Shown: piece by piece, positions 34,374 through 45,324 of the stretch | Position numbering within the stretch: position 1 is the first letter of the stretch | How the letters are laid out: the number at the start of each line of letters is the position of its first letter | Assembly (NCBI GenBank): GCA_034408745.1 | Contig: JAWXCM010000177.1 | Span: 1-57,036 of the forward strand | Direction of reading: 5' to 3' | DNA: 57,036 bases | DNA from: JAWXCM01 sp034408745 | GTDB lineage: Bacteria > Acidobacteriota > Terriglobia > Bryobacterales > Bryobacteraceae | Notes under the pieces: model-generated | The model's input: the letters and a program-made list of their open reading frames with translations, nothing else | Databases searched by the model: none | What the model was told of the DNA's origin: nothing | Translations under genes and position numbers: made by a program

Positions 34374-35605
34374 GGGATCTGGACCGTACCGCGATGCTTG
34401 AGCCGGTAGTCGAGCCGGCCTCGGAGGAAACCAGCCGGCGTCGCATGACGCTGAACATGGGACCGCAGCACCCGTCCACGCACGGGGTGCTGCGCGTACT
34501 GCTGGAGCTCGATGGCGAGACCGTGATCAGCGCGTATCCCGACATCGGCTTCCTGCACACCGGTATCGAAAAGCAGTGTGAGGCAGAAAAGTGGCATCAG
34601 GTAGTGCCGCTCACAGACCGTGTCGATTACCTCGCCAATCTCAACAATAATCTGACGTACGCGCTGGCGGTTGAAAAACTGCTCGGCATCACAGACGCGA
34701 TTCCGCCGATGGCGATGTGGATGCGCGTCATGTTGTGCGAACTGGGCCGCATCAACAGCCACTGCGTCTGGCTGGGAACACATGCGCTCGACATTGGCGC
34801 CATGTCGATGTTCTTCTACTGCTTCCGCGAGCGGGAAGAGCTGCTCAAAATTTTCGAAATGTTCTCCGGTCAGCGCCTGATGACCAGCTACATCCGCATC
34901 GGCGGGCTGGCGCTGGAACCGCCTCGCGGCTGGCACAAAGTCGTGAAGACGTTCACCGACGGATTCCCCGACAAGGTGGATCAGTACGAGACGCTGCTCG
35001 ACAACAACCCAATCTGGCGGCAGCGCACCATTGGCGTCGGCAAGATGCCAGTGGAGCAGATGATCGAATGGGGCATCACTGGCCCCATGCTTCGCGCCGC
35101 GGGTATCAAGTGGGACTCGCGAAAGACCGAACCGTACTCGGGCTACGACAAGTTCGACTTTGAAGTGCCCACGCGAACCGAAAACGACGTGTACGCGCGG
35201 TACCGGGTCCGTCTGGAAGAGATGCGCCAGAGTGCCCTCATCGTGCAGCAGTGTCTGGCGGGCATGCCGTCGGGTGCGTGGACCGCGGACGCGCCGAAGG
35301 TCGTGCTGCCGGAGCGGGAAAAGATGAAGACGCAGATGGAAGCGCTCATCTACCATTTCAAGATCGTGACCGAAGGCGTGCGTGTGCCCGCCGGTGAGGT
35401 TTATCAGATCACCGAATCGCCGCGCGGCGAGATCGGCTACTACATAGTGAGCGACGGCTCGACGCGTCCGCACCGCGTGTTCATGCGGACCCCGAGCTTC
35501 GGTAATCTTCAGGCGCTGCCTCCGATGATCGAAGGCAAACTCATCGCCGACACCATCGCGTCGATGGGCAGCATGGACTTTGTGCTGGGAGACACGGACC
35601 GCTAA
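34370..35605 (+). CDS. nuoD: NADH-quinone oxidoreductase subunit D
   Basis: 411 residues. Typical 49-kDa features: MTLNMGPQHPSTHGVLRV, YPDIGFLHTGIEKQCE, LCELGRINSHCVWLG, and a C-terminal GEVYQITESPRGEIGYYIVSDGSTRPHR ending MGSMDFVLGDTDR. With NuoB it builds the quinone-binding site near cluster N2; NuoB is not encoded in this operon. Its stop shares one base with the nuoE start (TAATG). Confidence 0.96.
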   Translation: MRDLDRTAMLEPVVEPASEETSRRRMTLNMGPQHPSTHGVLRVLLELDGETVISAYPDIGFLHTGIEKQCEAEKWHQVVPLTDRVDYLANLNNNLTYALAVEKLLGITDAIPPMAMWMRVMLCELGRINSHCVWLGTHALDIGAMSMFFYCFREREELLKIFEMFSGQRLMTSYIRIGGLALEPPRGWHKVVKTFTDGFPDKVDQYETLLDNNPIWRQRTIGVGKMPVEQMIEWGITGPMLRAAGIKWDSRKTEPYSGYDKFDFEVPTRTENDVYARYRVRLEEMRQSALIVQQCLAGMPSGAWTADAPKVVLPEREKMKTQMEALIYHFKIVTEGVRVPAGEVYQITESPRGEIGYYIVSDGSTRPHRVFMRTPSFGNLQALPPMIEGKLIADTIASMGSMDFVLGDTDR

Positions 35606-36099
35606 TGACGTTCTCACCCGAACTTGAACAGAGAATTTCAAAGCTGATCGGCTCCTACCCCGCCGGACGCCAGCGCTCGGCGCTGATCCCGATGCTGATG
35701 TACTGTCAGGACGAAGTAGGCTGCGTGTCGGAAGAGCTGATTCAGGAATGCGCGGCGCGGCTCGGGTTATCGCGGCTGCAGGTGGATGAAGTGATCGGGT
35801 ACTACTCGATGCTTCACAAGAAGCCGATCGGCAAACATCATGTGCAGGTTTGCACCAACATCAGTTGTCTGCTGGTTGGCGGCGAAGAACTGATGGCGCA
35901 TGCGAAGAAGAAGCTTGTTTTAGGCCACAAGGAAACGTCGGCTGACGGCGTGTTTTCGCTGGAAGAAGTGGAGTGTATGGGCGCCTGCTCCTGGGCTCCG
36001 GCCATCCAGATCGGTTACGAGTTTCACCACAACGTGACGCCGCAGGTGTTCGACAAACTCATCGACGACATCGCGCTAGTGCACCGGAAGGTTCAATAA
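35605..36099 (+). CDS. nuoE: NADH-quinone oxidoreductase subunit E
   Basis: 164 residues. The thioredoxin-like 2Fe-2S fold is evident: helices with YYSMLHKKPIGKHHV, then VCTNISCLLVGG and ECMGACSWAPAIQIG. The four cysteines (CTNISC and CMGAC) fit the N1a cluster pattern. It pairs with NuoF in the NADH-binding module. Confidence 0.95.
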   Translation: MTFSPELEQRISKLIGSYPAGRQRSALIPMLMYCQDEVGCVSEELIQECAARLGLSRLQVDEVIGYYSMLHKKPIGKHHVQVCTNISCLLVGGEELMAHAKKKLVLGHKETSADGVFSLEEVECMGACSWAPAIQIGYEFHHNVTPQVFDKLIDDIALVHRKVQ

Positions 36100-36101
36100 C
36101 G

Positions 36102-37421
36102 ATGCTTTACAACGAACCGAGTCCGCTGGAAACCAAAGTCCTGACCCGCAGGTTCGAACTGCAGAACTCCGCATCCATCGACACCTACCTGGCCAGCGAC
36201 GGATACAAAGCATTCATGAAGGCCGTCGCGATGACGCCCGACGCCATCATCGGCGAAGTCAAAACTTCCAACCTTCGCGGACGCGGCGGCGCAGGCTTCC
36301 CGACCGGCATGAAGTGGAGCTTTGTTCCGAAGCAGTCGGACAAGCCGAAGTACATCGTGGTCAACGCGGATGAGAGCGAGCCGGGCACCTGCAAGGACCG
36401 CATCCTCATGGAGAACGATCCGCACCAGTTGATTGAAGGCATTCTTATCGCTGGACTCGCGGTCGGGTCGCACCTGGGGTACGTCTACATTCGCGGCGAG
36501 TATCGCTACCTGATCGACCTCTTCGAAGTCGCGATTGCGGAAGCTTACGCGAAGGGCTGGCTCGGCAAGAACATCAACGGGACGGGTTTTGACTTTGACC
36601 TGGTGGCGCATTCCGGCGCCGGCGCGTACGAGTGCGGCGAAGAATCGGCGCTGCTGGAATCGCTCGAAGGCAAGCGCGGTGTGCCTCGCATTCGTCCTCC
36701 GTTCCCGGCTGTGGCGGGCCTGTACCAGTCGCCGACCGTGCTGAATAACGTCGAGACGTTTTGTGCGGTTCCGGCCATCATCCTGAATGGCGGGCAGTGG
36801 TTCGCCGACCTCGGCACTCCCAGGAACGGCGGCACCCGGATGTTCTGCCTCTCGGGCCATATCAACAAGCCGGGTGTGTATGAACTGCCAATGGGCTTCA
36901 ACCTCACCAGGATGATCTATGAGGTGGGCGGCGGTATTCCGGGTAACAAGAAGCTGAAGGCTGTGATTCCGGGCGGTTCCTCGTGCCCTGTCCTGACGGC
37001 TGCCGAATGTCAGGACTTGCCGATGGATTACGACTCAGTGGCGAAGATCAAATCGATGCTGGGGTCGGGCGGCGTGGTCATCATGGACGAAACCACGGAC
37101 ATGGTTCGCGCCATGCTCCGCATCATGAAGTTCTACCAGCACGAAAGCTGCGGCTGGTGTATTCCTTGCCGTGAGGGTACGACGTGGCTGCGCAAGATGC
37201 TGGGTCGCGTGGACGAAGGCGTGGGTGTGAACAGCGATATCGATCTGATGTATGAAGTCGCGAAGAACATGCTGGGCCGTACGTTCTGCCCGCTCGGCGA
37301 TGCGGCCGCGATGCCGACGCTGTCGTTCATTGAGAAGTTCCGTGGTGAGTTTGAAGCGAAGCTGAGCGCTGTGGTTCCTGGCTCGTTTGAAGAACAGTCT
37401 CGTTTGGTCCAGTTGGTATAG
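36102..37421 (+). CDS. nuoF: NADH-quinone oxidoreductase subunit F
   Basis: 439 residues from the ATG at 36102. The NADH and FMN sites show as LRGRGGAGFPTGMKW, VVNADESEPGTCKDR and GAGAYECGEESALLESLEG. The N3 4Fe-4S cluster cysteines lie in HESCGWCIPCREGT with a distant Cys in RTFCPLGDAA. It oxidises NADH and passes electrons to NuoE and NuoG. The next gene is a small coiled-coil protein, not nuoG. Confidence 0.96.
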   Translation: MLYNEPSPLETKVLTRRFELQNSASIDTYLASDGYKAFMKAVAMTPDAIIGEVKTSNLRGRGGAGFPTGMKWSFVPKQSDKPKYIVVNADESEPGTCKDRILMENDPHQLIEGILIAGLAVGSHLGYVYIRGEYRYLIDLFEVAIAEAYAKGWLGKNINGTGFDFDLVAHSGAGAYECGEESALLESLEGKRGVPRIRPPFPAVAGLYQSPTVLNNVETFCAVPAIILNGGQWFADLGTPRNGGTRMFCLSGHINKPGVYELPMGFNLTRMIYEVGGGIPGNKKLKAVIPGGSSCPVLTAAECQDLPMDYDSVAKIKSMLGSGGVVIMDETTDMVRAMLRIMKFYQHESCGWCIPCREGTTWLRKMLGRVDEGVGVNSDIDLMYEVAKNMLGRTFCPLGDAAAMPTLSFIEKFRGEFEAKLSAVVPGSFEEQSRLVQLV

Positions 37422-37428
37422 GAATTAT

Positions 37429-37683
37429 ATGGATCCCGCAACACAGGTGATCGTCAGCGTGACTGTGCCCACAATGGCGGTGCTGGTTGGTGTGCTGTAC
37501 AGCAATAGCCGGGTCAGTGACCTCCGGTCGCAAATGGACGCTCGATTCGACATGCTGCACCGCTATCTGGAAGCGAGGTTCGATTCTGTCGATTCCAAGT
37601 TCAATGAAGCCCGATCGGAATTGCGTCGGGTGGAAGAAGTGATGGATGCACGGCTGAAGCACCTCGAGGAGCGAGTTAAGTAA
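37429..37683 (+). CDS. Small membrane-anchored coiled-coil protein inside the nuo operon
   Basis: 84 residues from the ATG at 37429 (AGGA 6 bp upstream). One N-terminal membrane helix (VIVSVTVPTMAVLVGVLYS) is followed by a long charged helix with repeated ARFDxxxxxxEARFDSVDSKFNEARSEL heptads typical of a coiled coil. It has no enzyme motif. It lies 7 bp after nuoF and 2 bp before nuoG, so it must be co-expressed with complex I. It is not a standard complex I subunit. It might stabilise or assemble the complex; I do not know its family. Confidence 0.75.
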   Translation: MDPATQVIVSVTVPTMAVLVGVLYSNSRVSDLRSQMDARFDMLHRYLEARFDSVDSKFNEARSELRRVEEVMDARLKHLEERVK

Positions 37684-37685
37684 GC

Positions 37686-39776
37686 ATGGCTGACGTAAAT
37701 CTCACTGTCGACGGAAGGCAGATCACAGCACCCGCGGGAACGCTGCTGATCGATGCGGCCAAAACGGCGGGCATCGAAATTCCTGCATTCTGCTACTACG
37801 AAGGTCTTTCTCTGCAGGCTGCCTGCCGCATGTGTCTGGTGGAAGTGGAGAAGGCGCCGAAGCTGCTGGCCGCCTGCACAATTCCGGTGGCCGAAGGCAT
37901 GGTCGTCAAAACCGACTCGCCCCAGGTTGCGCAGGCTCGCAAGAGCATGCTGGAACTGCTGCTCACCAACCACCCGCTCGACTGCCCCGTTTGTGACAAG
38001 GGCGGCGAGTGCGAACTGCAGGACATGGTGTTCCGCTACGGCGCCGGTGAGAGCCGGTTCACCGAACTCAAACAGCACGTTCCGGAAAAGCAGTATTCCC
38101 CGATCGTATTTTTTGACGCTCCGCGCTGCATCCTCTGCTATCGCTGCGTGCGTATCTGCGGCGAGGGTTACGGTGTGGGCGCGCTCGGCGTCGTGAATCG
38201 CGGTGTGTTTAGCGAGATTGCGCCTTCAGAAGGCGACCATCTGGAATGCGACGAGTGCGGCGCGTGCATCGACATCTGCCCGGTCGGAGCGTTGACTTCC
38301 AGCGTGTATCGCTACAAGGCTCGCCCGTGGGAAATGAACCACGTTGGCACGGTTTGCACGCACTGTTCGAACGGCTGCAAGACGACGCTCGGTGTTCGTA
38401 ACGATGCGATCATTCGCGGCAACAACCGCGACCGCTCCGGTATCAACGGCGAGTTCCTGTGCATCAAGGGCCGCTATGCGTTCGACTTCACCGATTCGCA
38501 GGAACGCCTCCAGTCGCCGCTGCTGCGGATCGACGGGAAACTGCAGCCAGTGTCGTGGTCGCGCGCGCTGATGGCGGTGGCAAAAGAGTTCAATGCGATT
38601 CGCGCACGCAACGGCGTGTTCGGAGTGATTGGCTCAAACCACACCACCAACGAAGAAAACTGGTATCTGCAGAAGTTCGCGCGTGAAGTGCTGGGTACGA
38701 ACAATATCGACCACCAGCGCACCGGCGATCTGCCGACTCTGTTCGATGCGCTTACAGGCCGTACCAACGCTCTCGCGTCGATGGCCGACTTCTATAAGAC
38801 GAAGGCCGCTTTGGTGATCGGCGCTGACCTCGCTCAGCAGCATCCGCTGATCGCCTTCCAGTTGCGGTCGAACGCGCGGCACCATGCGGCGCGGGTTTAC
38901 ACGATTACTGAAGGTCCGGTGCGCGAGCGCAAGTACGCCGCGGCTTCGATCATCGCTTCGCCGGATCAACAGCTGGCGCAGTTGGAATCTCTTCGCGCGA
39001 AGCTCTCCGCCGAGCCCGAACTGGTCATCATCTACGGCGACACCGTGAAGGGCGAAGCGGTGCGGCAACTGGTCGCATTCGGCGATTCGCTGGGCATTCC
39101 GGTGAAGTACGTTTGCCTCGTCGACTACTCAAACTCGCGCGGCGCTTCGGACATGGGCCTGCTTCCGCATCTCGGACCTGGCTACAAGCCGGCCGCAGGG
39201 CAGGGCTACAACCGGGTCCAGATGCTGACCTCGGCGCACCTGGATGCGCTGTGGATTGTGGGCGCGGAAACGTCGGGCTGGAGTTCACCGGGCGCGTTCG
39301 TCGTGGTGCAGGACATGTTCCTGTCACAGGCGGCGCAGTCGGCGGACGTAGTGTTCCCGTCGGCATCGGCGTATGAAAAAGATGGTACAGTCACCAACGT
39401 CACCGGCGAGGTGCAGAAGCTGAAGCGCGCGCTGAAGACGATGGGAACTCGGTCTGATCTGGAGATCTTCGGCCTCATCGCGAAGGAGATGGGCATCACG
39501 TCGATGCCTGCCGCGAAGCCCGATGTGATCTTCGAACAGATCCGCAAGTCCACGGGTGGCTATAATGTCCCCTTACCTGTAATCATGACGGGAGGCGCGG
39601 CGCAAGCCATGCCGTTGAACGGGCGGGTGCCTGCGAGCTCGGTGCCTGACCTCATTCAGTCCTCCCGCGACACGCTGTTTACCTCCGGCTACATCGGACG
39701 GTACTCGAAGAACCTGAACAGCGTGATTGAGAGGCAAAAGGTGAAGTTGTACGAATCTGGTGTGTCGGCTCCGTAA
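37686..39776 (+). CDS. nuoG: NADH-quinone oxidoreductase subunit G
   Basis: 696 residues. An N-terminal ferredoxin domain (CYYEGLSLQAACRMC) carries N1b; the HPLDCPVCDKGGECELQDM segment carries the N5 His/Cys set; PRCILCYRCVRICGEG and CDECGACIDICPVGAL supply further 4Fe-4S sites (N4 region), and CTHCSNGCKTTLGVRN the N7-like motif. A molybdopterin-oxidoreductase-type domain follows from about residue 270. It is shorter than the E. coli subunit (about 900). It forms the electron path from NuoF toward the quinone. Confidence 0.94.
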   Translation: MADVNLTVDGRQITAPAGTLLIDAAKTAGIEIPAFCYYEGLSLQAACRMCLVEVEKAPKLLAACTIPVAEGMVVKTDSPQVAQARKSMLELLLTNHPLDCPVCDKGGECELQDMVFRYGAGESRFTELKQHVPEKQYSPIVFFDAPRCILCYRCVRICGEGYGVGALGVVNRGVFSEIAPSEGDHLECDECGACIDICPVGALTSSVYRYKARPWEMNHVGTVCTHCSNGCKTTLGVRNDAIIRGNNRDRSGINGEFLCIKGRYAFDFTDSQERLQSPLLRIDGKLQPVSWSRALMAVAKEFNAIRARNGVFGVIGSNHTTNEENWYLQKFAREVLGTNNIDHQRTGDLPTLFDALTGRTNALASMADFYKTKAALVIGADLAQQHPLIAFQLRSNARHHAARVYTITEGPVRERKYAAASIIASPDQQLAQLESLRAKLSAEPELVIIYGDTVKGEAVRQLVAFGDSLGIPVKYVCLVDYSNSRGASDMGLLPHLGPGYKPAAGQGYNRVQMLTSAHLDALWIVGAETSGWSSPGAFVVVQDMFLSQAAQSADVVFPSASAYEKDGTVTNVTGEVQKLKRALKTMGTRSDLEIFGLIAKEMGITSMPAAKPDVIFEQIRKSTGGYNVPLPVIMTGGAAQAMPLNGRVPASSVPDLIQSSRDTLFTSGYIGRYSKNLNSVIERQKVKLYESGVSAP

Positions 39777-39794
39777 GCGGCTCGGATCACGCGA

Positions 39795-40988
39795 ATGAAC
39801 TTTTACGTCATCACACTCATCAAGCTGGGGCTGGTCATGGCAGTGTTCATGACTACTCTCGCTTATCTGCAGTGGGTCGAGCGCAAGGTGCTCGCCCACA
39901 TCCAGCTGCGCCTCGGGCCCTACCGCGTTGGACCGCACGGTCTGCTGCAGCCGCTGGCCGACGTCATCAAGCTGCTCACCAAAGAAGGCTTCGTCCCGAA
40001 GAACGTCAACCTATTCTTTTACCTGCTGGCTCCGTTCCTGGCCGTTACCATCGCGCTGACGGCGATTGCGGTGATTCCGTTCGGCCCGGTGATTGAGATC
40101 GCGGGCGTGACGACGGCCATGCAGATGACCGACGTTCCCATGGGCATCTTGTTCGTACTGGCGCTTTCCAGCGTCGGTGTCTACGGCGTCGCTCTTGCCG
40201 GGTGGGCGTCGAACAACAAGTACGCGCTGCTCGGCGGACTTCGCTCGTCAGCGCAGATGATCAGCTACGAACTGCCGATGGCGCTGGCGCTCGCCGCACC
40301 GCTGCTGATGATCAACACACTCAGCCTGCGCGAGATGGTGGAGAAACAGAGCGCGTTCTACTTTGGATTCCTGCCGTCGTGGACCATTTTCCAGGCGCCT
40401 TTCCCGCAGGTCATCAGCTTCTTCATCTTCCTGATTGCCGCGTTCGCCGAGACGAACCGCATTCCGTTCGATCTGCCCGAAGCCGAAAACGAGCTGGTGG
40501 CCGGTTTTCACACCGAGTACAGCTCCATGAACTTCGCGGCCTTCTTCATGGCGGAATACGCCAATATGATCACGGTCACTGCCATCGCGACGCTGCTGTT
40601 CCTCGGCGGCTGGCATCCGATCTGGCCGGTGGAGCTGGGCTCGTGGATTGTACCTGTGGCTCTGTTCGTCGGAGCCGGTGTGATATCGATCTTCCACGGC
40701 ATGCAGCCCGCGCGTCCCTTTGACCGCATCACGCTGCCGGTCGCGGGCGTCGCGTTCATCGGCATCGGACTGCTGTTCGCGATACCGATGCTGCAGCCGT
40801 ACCTTCTTCCGATCTTCTGGTTTACCGCGAAGACCGGTGCGCTGCTGTTCGTCTTCATCTGGGTCCGCGGCACGCTGCCGCGCTTCCGGTACGACCAGCT
40901 CATGAGCTTTGCCTGGAAATTCATGTTCCCGGTTGCGCTCGTCAATCTGCTGCTCACAGCTTTGGCCGTGACGCTTACGACAAACTAA
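39795..40988 (+). CDS. nuoH: NADH-quinone oxidoreductase subunit H
   Basis: 397 residues, about eight to nine membrane helices. Signatures: LQWVERKVLAHIQLRLGPYRVGPHGLLQPLADVIKL split around VERK and GPHG, then AFAETNRIPFDLPEAENELVAGFHTEYS. It forms the quinone entry channel and links the two arms of complex I. It shares one base with nuoJ (TAATG). In most operons nuoI lies between these two genes, and here it does not. Confidence 0.95.
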   Translation: MNFYVITLIKLGLVMAVFMTTLAYLQWVERKVLAHIQLRLGPYRVGPHGLLQPLADVIKLLTKEGFVPKNVNLFFYLLAPFLAVTIALTAIAVIPFGPVIEIAGVTTAMQMTDVPMGILFVLALSSVGVYGVALAGWASNNKYALLGGLRSSAQMISYELPMALALAAPLLMINTLSLREMVEKQSAFYFGFLPSWTIFQAPFPQVISFFIFLIAAFAETNRIPFDLPEAENELVAGFHTEYSSMNFAAFFMAEYANMITVTAIATLLFLGGWHPIWPVELGSWIVPVALFVGAGVISIFHGMQPARPFDRITLPVAGVAFIGIGLLFAIPMLQPYLLPIFWFTAKTGALLFVFIWVRGTLPRFRYDQLMSFAWKFMFPVALVNLLLTALAVTLTTN

Positions 40989-41503
40989 TGCCAACACCGC
41001 CGCCCCTCGATCCAGTTCTGTTTCTGATCTTTGCCGCAATCGCGGTGATATCCGCGATCAGCCTTGTGGTGCAGACTCACCCGATTTCGAGCGCACTGTC
41101 GCTGGTGGGTGTGATGGGCTCGCTCGCCGTGCTGTACCTGTTGCTCGGCGCCGAGTTCATTGCCGCGGCGCAGTTGATTGTCTACGCGGGCGCCATCATG
41201 GTGCTGTTCATCTTTGTCATCATGCTGCTGAACGCAGGCACGGAGAAAGCGACCAACCGAGCGAGTTTCGCCAAGTGGGCGGGCATTCCGGTGTTCGCGT
41301 TGTTCATTGGCCTGATGTCGTACCTGATCAACAGCCGGCTGGCGACGGGTCCGGGCGTGACGCTCGGCGGGTTCACTGGCGGCGGCGCGCTGGAGATTGG
41401 CCGCTCGCTGTTCACCACATACCTGCTGCCCTTCGAAGTGACCTCTGTGCTGATCCTGATCGCCATCTTCGGCGCGATCGTTCTTGCGAGAAAGGAGATC
41501 TGA
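40988..41503 (+). CDS. nuoJ: NADH-quinone oxidoreductase subunit J
   Basis: 171 residues, five membrane helices. The conserved AEFIAAAQLIVYAGAIMVLFIFVIMLLN region is the pi-bulge helix of NuoJ. It is part of the membrane arm between NuoA/H and NuoK. The start is fused to the nuoH stop (TAATG). Confidence 0.95.
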   Translation: MPTPPPLDPVLFLIFAAIAVISAISLVVQTHPISSALSLVGVMGSLAVLYLLLGAEFIAAAQLIVYAGAIMVLFIFVIMLLNAGTEKATNRASFAKWAGIPVFALFIGLMSYLINSRLATGPGVTLGGFTGGGALEIGRSLFTTYLLPFEVTSVLILIAIFGAIVLARKEI

Positions 41504-41509
41504 CGCGCG

Positions 41510-41836
41510 ATGCCGTTCCCTGAACTACCTGCCGCGACTCCGCTTTCCTGGTACCTCCTGCTCTCCGCAATTCTCTTCTCGCTTGGTGTTGCGGGCTTTT
41601 TGTTCCGCAAGAACATCATCACCATCTTTATGTCGATAGAGCTGATGCTGAATGCCGTGAACCTGACCTTTGTCGCGTTCTCCTATCAGTTCAAGCAGGT
41701 CGACGGACACATCTTTTCTTTCTTCGTCATGGTTGTGGCTGCGGCCGAAGCAGCTGTCGGTCTCGGCATCATCCTGACCGTCTTCAAGAATCGCAACACG
41801 CTGCACGTTGACGAAGTGGACACCCTTAAGAACTAG
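41510..41836 (+). CDS. nuoK: NADH-quinone oxidoreductase subunit K
   Basis: 108 residues, three membrane helices. The family signature is IFMSIELMLNAVNLTFVAFS, with the key Glu, followed by VVAAAEAAVGLGIILTVFKN with the second Glu. It contributes to proton translocation. It begins 6 bp after nuoJ. Confidence 0.96.
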   Translation: MPFPELPAATPLSWYLLLSAILFSLGVAGFLFRKNIITIFMSIELMLNAVNLTFVAFSYQFKQVDGHIFSFFVMVVAAAEAAVGLGIILTVFKNRNTLHVDEVDTLKN

Positions 41837-41839
41837 AAC

Positions 41840-43719
<1,880 letters not shown>

Positions 43720-43723
<4 letters not shown>

Positions 43724-45324
43724 ACCTTTACGATATCGTCCTTGCACTTCCCGCAATCGCGTTCTTTCTGATCCTGCTCCTTCCGAAGGACAACACCGAT
43801 CTGATCCGCAAGGCTGCTCTGATTATTTCGCTCGGCATCTTCCTCGTTTCGCTGGGACTCATGCCGGCAGTGCTGGCCGCACCGGCGCAGATGTCGCATG
43901 TCACCGATGTGCAGTGGATCAGCATGCCGAACATCCGCTATCACGTCGGGCTCGACGGTGTCAGCCTTTGGCTGGTGCTGCTCTCCACGTTCCTGACGCC
44001 GATCGCGGTGATCATCTCGTGGAATTACATTGACAAGCGGCAGAAAGAATTCTACGGCTTCCTGATGGTGCTGGAGTTCGGGCTCATCGGTGTGTTCGCC
44101 GCGATGGACCTGTTCCTCTTCTACGTGTTCTGGGAAGTGGTGCTGGTGCCGATGTACTTTCTGGTCGGCATCTGGGGATACGCGCGACGCATCTACGCCG
44201 CGGTCAAGTTATTCCTGTATACGATGGCCGGCTCGGTGTTGATGCTGGGTGCGACTATCTATCTCTACAACAAGACCGGCACGTTTGATTACGGCAACCT
44301 GATGACGCTCATGACCACGGGACGTCTGGTACTCGGGCCGGTAGAGGGGAACCTGCTGTTCCTCGCCTTCTTCCTCGCGTTCGCGATCAAGGTGCCGATC
44401 TTCCCTCTGCACACCTGGCTGCCGGACGCGCACGTCGAGGCTCCCACCGCGGGCTCCGTCATGCTGGCCTCGGTGATGCTGAAGATGGGCACGTACGGCC
44501 TTCTGCGATTCGCAATTCCGATGTTCCCCGTTGCCGCGCGTGAGAACGCTCCGTGGATAGTAGCGCTCGGAATCATCGGCATCATCTATGGCGCGCTTGT
44601 CGCCCTGGTGCAGCCCAACATTAAGAAGTTGGTCGCCTATTCTTCAGTGAGCCACCTTGGCTTCGTTGTCGTCGGCCTGTTCTCATTCACGCAGTACGGA
44701 CTCGACGGCGCGGTGTATGTGATGCTGGCTCACGGTATCTCCACCGGTGCGCTCTTCATGCTGGTCGGCATGATGTACGAACGTCGCCACTCGCTCGACA
44801 TCAAAGATTACGGCGGGGGTGCTACTCCGGCGCCATGGCTCGCGACCGTGTTCCTCGTCACGACGCTCGCAAGCATCGGTCTGCCGACGCTGAGCAACTT
44901 CGTCGGCGAATACCTGATTCTGCAGGGCGCGGCGGTGGCGAACTTCAACTACGCTGTGTTCGCAGCGATCGGTGTGATTCTGTCCGCATGTTACATGCTG
45001 TGGATGTACCAGCGCGTGTTCCTGGGCCGCGCGCCGGGGATGGCCGAAACCGGCCATGGTCACGGGCATGACGACCATGCGGCTCACAAAGCCGAACCGG
45101 CTCACGATGAGCACCACCACGATTTCCATATGCCCGACCTCAACGCTCGAGAGTGGTCGGCGCTGCTTCCCATGGTTGCACTGATGATCCTGATGGGCGT
45201 CGCCGCGCAGTTGTTCCTGCCCTCCATCAGTGCGTCGAATGCCGACGCGCTCACATCGACCAAAGGCAGTCAGGAGCAGCGTGTGAAGGTCAACCTGAAC
45301 AAGGAGCTGGCCAATGCCCGCTAA
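43720..45324 (+). CDS. nuoM: NADH-quinone oxidoreductase subunit M, with His-rich loop
   Basis: 534 residues from the ATG at 43720, which overlaps the nuoL stop. About 14 membrane helices with the antiporter signatures FYVFWEVVLVPMYFLVGIWG, FPLHTWLPDAHVEAPTAGSV and LVAYSSVSHLGFVVVG. Near residues 443-470 a loop holds about ten histidines in short order (HGHGHDDHAAHK... and EHHHDFH), unusual for NuoM and possibly metal-binding. Otherwise it is a normal proton-pumping subunit. Confidence 0.95.

Noticed and set aside
34346..35641. 431-codon open frame antisense to nuoD
   Set aside because: Mirror of a well-conserved complex I subunit; Arg/His/Val-biased translation with no recognisable motif.
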